Source of the DNA: Phymorhynchus buccinoides
Taxonomy: Eukaryota; Mollusca; Gastropoda; Neogastropoda; Raphitomidae
DNA length: 64,000 nucleotides
Assembly: GCA_017654935.2 (NCBI GenBank)
Contig: CM065684.1
Span: forward strand, 57,155,284 to 57,219,283
Reading direction: 5' to 3'
Position numbers and translations under genes: made by a program. The notes beneath the pieces are model-generated. The model did not search any database. It was not told the DNA's origin and saw only the letters and a list, made by a program, of their open reading frames with translations. Position 1 is the stretch's first letter, and every line of letters starts with the position of its first letter. Positions 62,750-64,000 of the stretch are shown one piece after another.

Positions 62750-63700
62750 TAACTTACCCTACCGCCCTCTAAAATCAATATTTTGACTACGAGCAGAGTC
62801 TAAAATCATCATAAGTCCCTTAAAAGTATCAACAATTGTTTGACACTTTACAGGAATAATGTTTGTTATGTTCTTGTAATATGCAACAAAAAAACAAGAT
62901 ACAATCCCTTGCCATTTTTGAAAACAAAGGGAAATGCATGTCCCACCCCACTCTAAAACCAATATTTTGACTACGATCAGAGACTAAAATCATCACAAGT
63001 CCCTTAAAAGTAACGACAATTGCCTGAAACTTTGCAGGAATAATGTTTGTTATGTTCTTGTCATATAAAGCAAATAAACAAGATACAATCCCTTGCCATA
63101 TTTTAACACAAGAGGAAACACCTACCCTACACCCCTCTAAAATCAATATTTTGACTACGAGCAGAGACTAAAATCATCATAAGTCCCTTAAAAGTATCGA
63201 CAATTGTTTGAAACTTTGCAGGAATAATGTTTGTTATGTTCTTGTCATATAAAGCAAATAAACAAGATACAATCCCTTGCCATATTTTAACACAAGAGGA
63301 AACACCTACCCTACACCCCTCTAAAACCAATATTTTGACTACGATCAGAGACTAAAATCATCATAAGTCCCTTAAACGTACCGATAATTGCCTGAAACTT
63401 TGCAGGAATAATGTTTGTCATGTTCGTGTCATATAAAGCAAATAAACAAGATACAATCCCTTGCCATAGTTTAACACAAGAGGAAACATTTACCATACAC
63501 CCCTCTAAAATCAATATTTTGACTACGAGCAGAGACTAAAATCATCACAAGTCCCTTAAAAGTATTAACAGTTCCCTAAAACTTTGCAGGAATAATGTTT
63601 ATTATGTTCTTGTCATATAAAGAAAACAAACAAGATACAATCCCATATCATGTTTAAACCCAAGAGAAAATACCCCACCCCCCATCTAAAATCAAAATTT
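62750..63700. repeat. 184-bp satellite-like tandem repeat, about 5 copies
   Basis: Unit contains accctacacccctctaaaat, caatattttgactacgagca, tttgcaggaataatgtttgt and aagatacaatcccttgccat. Copies begin near 62757, 62947, 63127, 63311 and 63495; outer ones are more diverged. An open frame of 60-100 codons runs on the - strand of several units but is interrupted in others. Confidence 0.93.
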
Positions 63701-63824
63701 GGATTATGGAAATAACTTACACCAACCCCATCTAAATCAATTTGGAAATACAATTATAGAGAGGCATTGCAACAAAAAGAATTCCTTATAACTGGGAGTT
63801 CTATTAAAACATTCAGACAGTATG

Positions 63825-63955
63825 TGTGCGCACGCACACACGCACACGCACACACACACGCACACATGCACAAAATGATTACAACCTGTCTACACAAACT
63901 CATATACAAACATGCAAACACCCACCCACCCACCCCAGACAGACACACACACAAT
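63825..63955. repeat. CA/CACG-rich low complexity
   Basis: Mixed (CA)n, (CACG)n and (CACC)n at the right edge. No gene. Confidence 0.8.
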
Positions 63956-64000
63956 GGCTTGCACACCCACACATGCAGGCACTGCATTTCAGCACAATTT

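Noticed and set aside
62829..63514. Repeated about 67-codon frames (CVKIWQGIVSCLFALYDKN) as a gene family
   Set aside because: They lie in the 184-bp satellite. Copies carry differing stops and no splice sites or start context distinguish them.

Overview
The window is eukaryotic nuclear DNA, most likely from a mollusc and probably a gastropod. It has small exons separated by kilobase introns. The introns are full of long (CA)n/(AG)n runs, minisatellites, MITE-like elements, tRNA-derived SINE pieces and one DIRS-type retrotransposon. The SINE pieces and the combination of an ovothiol-type methyltransferase, CLHC1 and CYFIP fit a lophotrochozoan. I could not run a search, so the taxon is an inference.

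Three protein-coding genes were assembled exon by exon; in all three the junction phases agree. (1) A + strand gene at 4078-10790 (4 coding exons, 296 aa) encodes a membrane-anchored methyltransferase that closely resembles the C-terminal N-methyltransferase domain of OvoA (ovothiol synthesis). (2) A - strand gene at 38460-20295 (10 coding exons, 639 aa) encodes CLHC1, a coiled-coil protein with a clathrin heavy-chain linker domain. One of its introns is GC-AG. (3) A + strand gene starts at 41532 and runs off the right edge. Its first 7 coding exons give 306 aa of CYFIP/Sra-1, the Rac1-binding subunit of the WAVE actin-regulatory complex. CLHC1 and CYFIP are head to head, about 3.1 kb apart, and a TATA-like box lies just upstream of CYFIP.

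The last CYFIP intron in the window (52777-60571) holds a DIRS-type retrotransposon of about 6.1 kb (54155-60218, coding on the - strand). It has long, essentially uninterrupted gag-like, RT/RNase H/methyltransferase-like and tyrosine-recombinase frames, inverted terminal repeats and an internal complementary region. It is inserted into an older TA-type MITE. Other mobile DNA includes TTAA-flanked (piggyBac-like) MITEs, TA-flanked pogo/Tigger-like MITEs, a large palindromic MITE family ending in ATACGGTA, a 2.1 kb foldback element, a LINE 3' end, SINE pieces, a tRNA-Asp-like retropseudogene and a decayed transposon-type zinc-finger exon.

The most unusual property is that many exon-intron boundaries in all three genes have been tandemly duplicated. 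The repeat unit contains part of the exon together with its splice donor or acceptor. Cases are methyltransferase exons 2 and 3, CLHC1 exons 5, 6, 8 and 10, and CYFIP exons 3 and 6. Another array abuts the CLHC1 exon 2 acceptor. In CYFIP exon 3, seven extra copies each form a potential 63-nt in-frame cassette exon. I regard this splice-site-bearing minisatellite pattern as the main candidate for a new phenomenon in the window.
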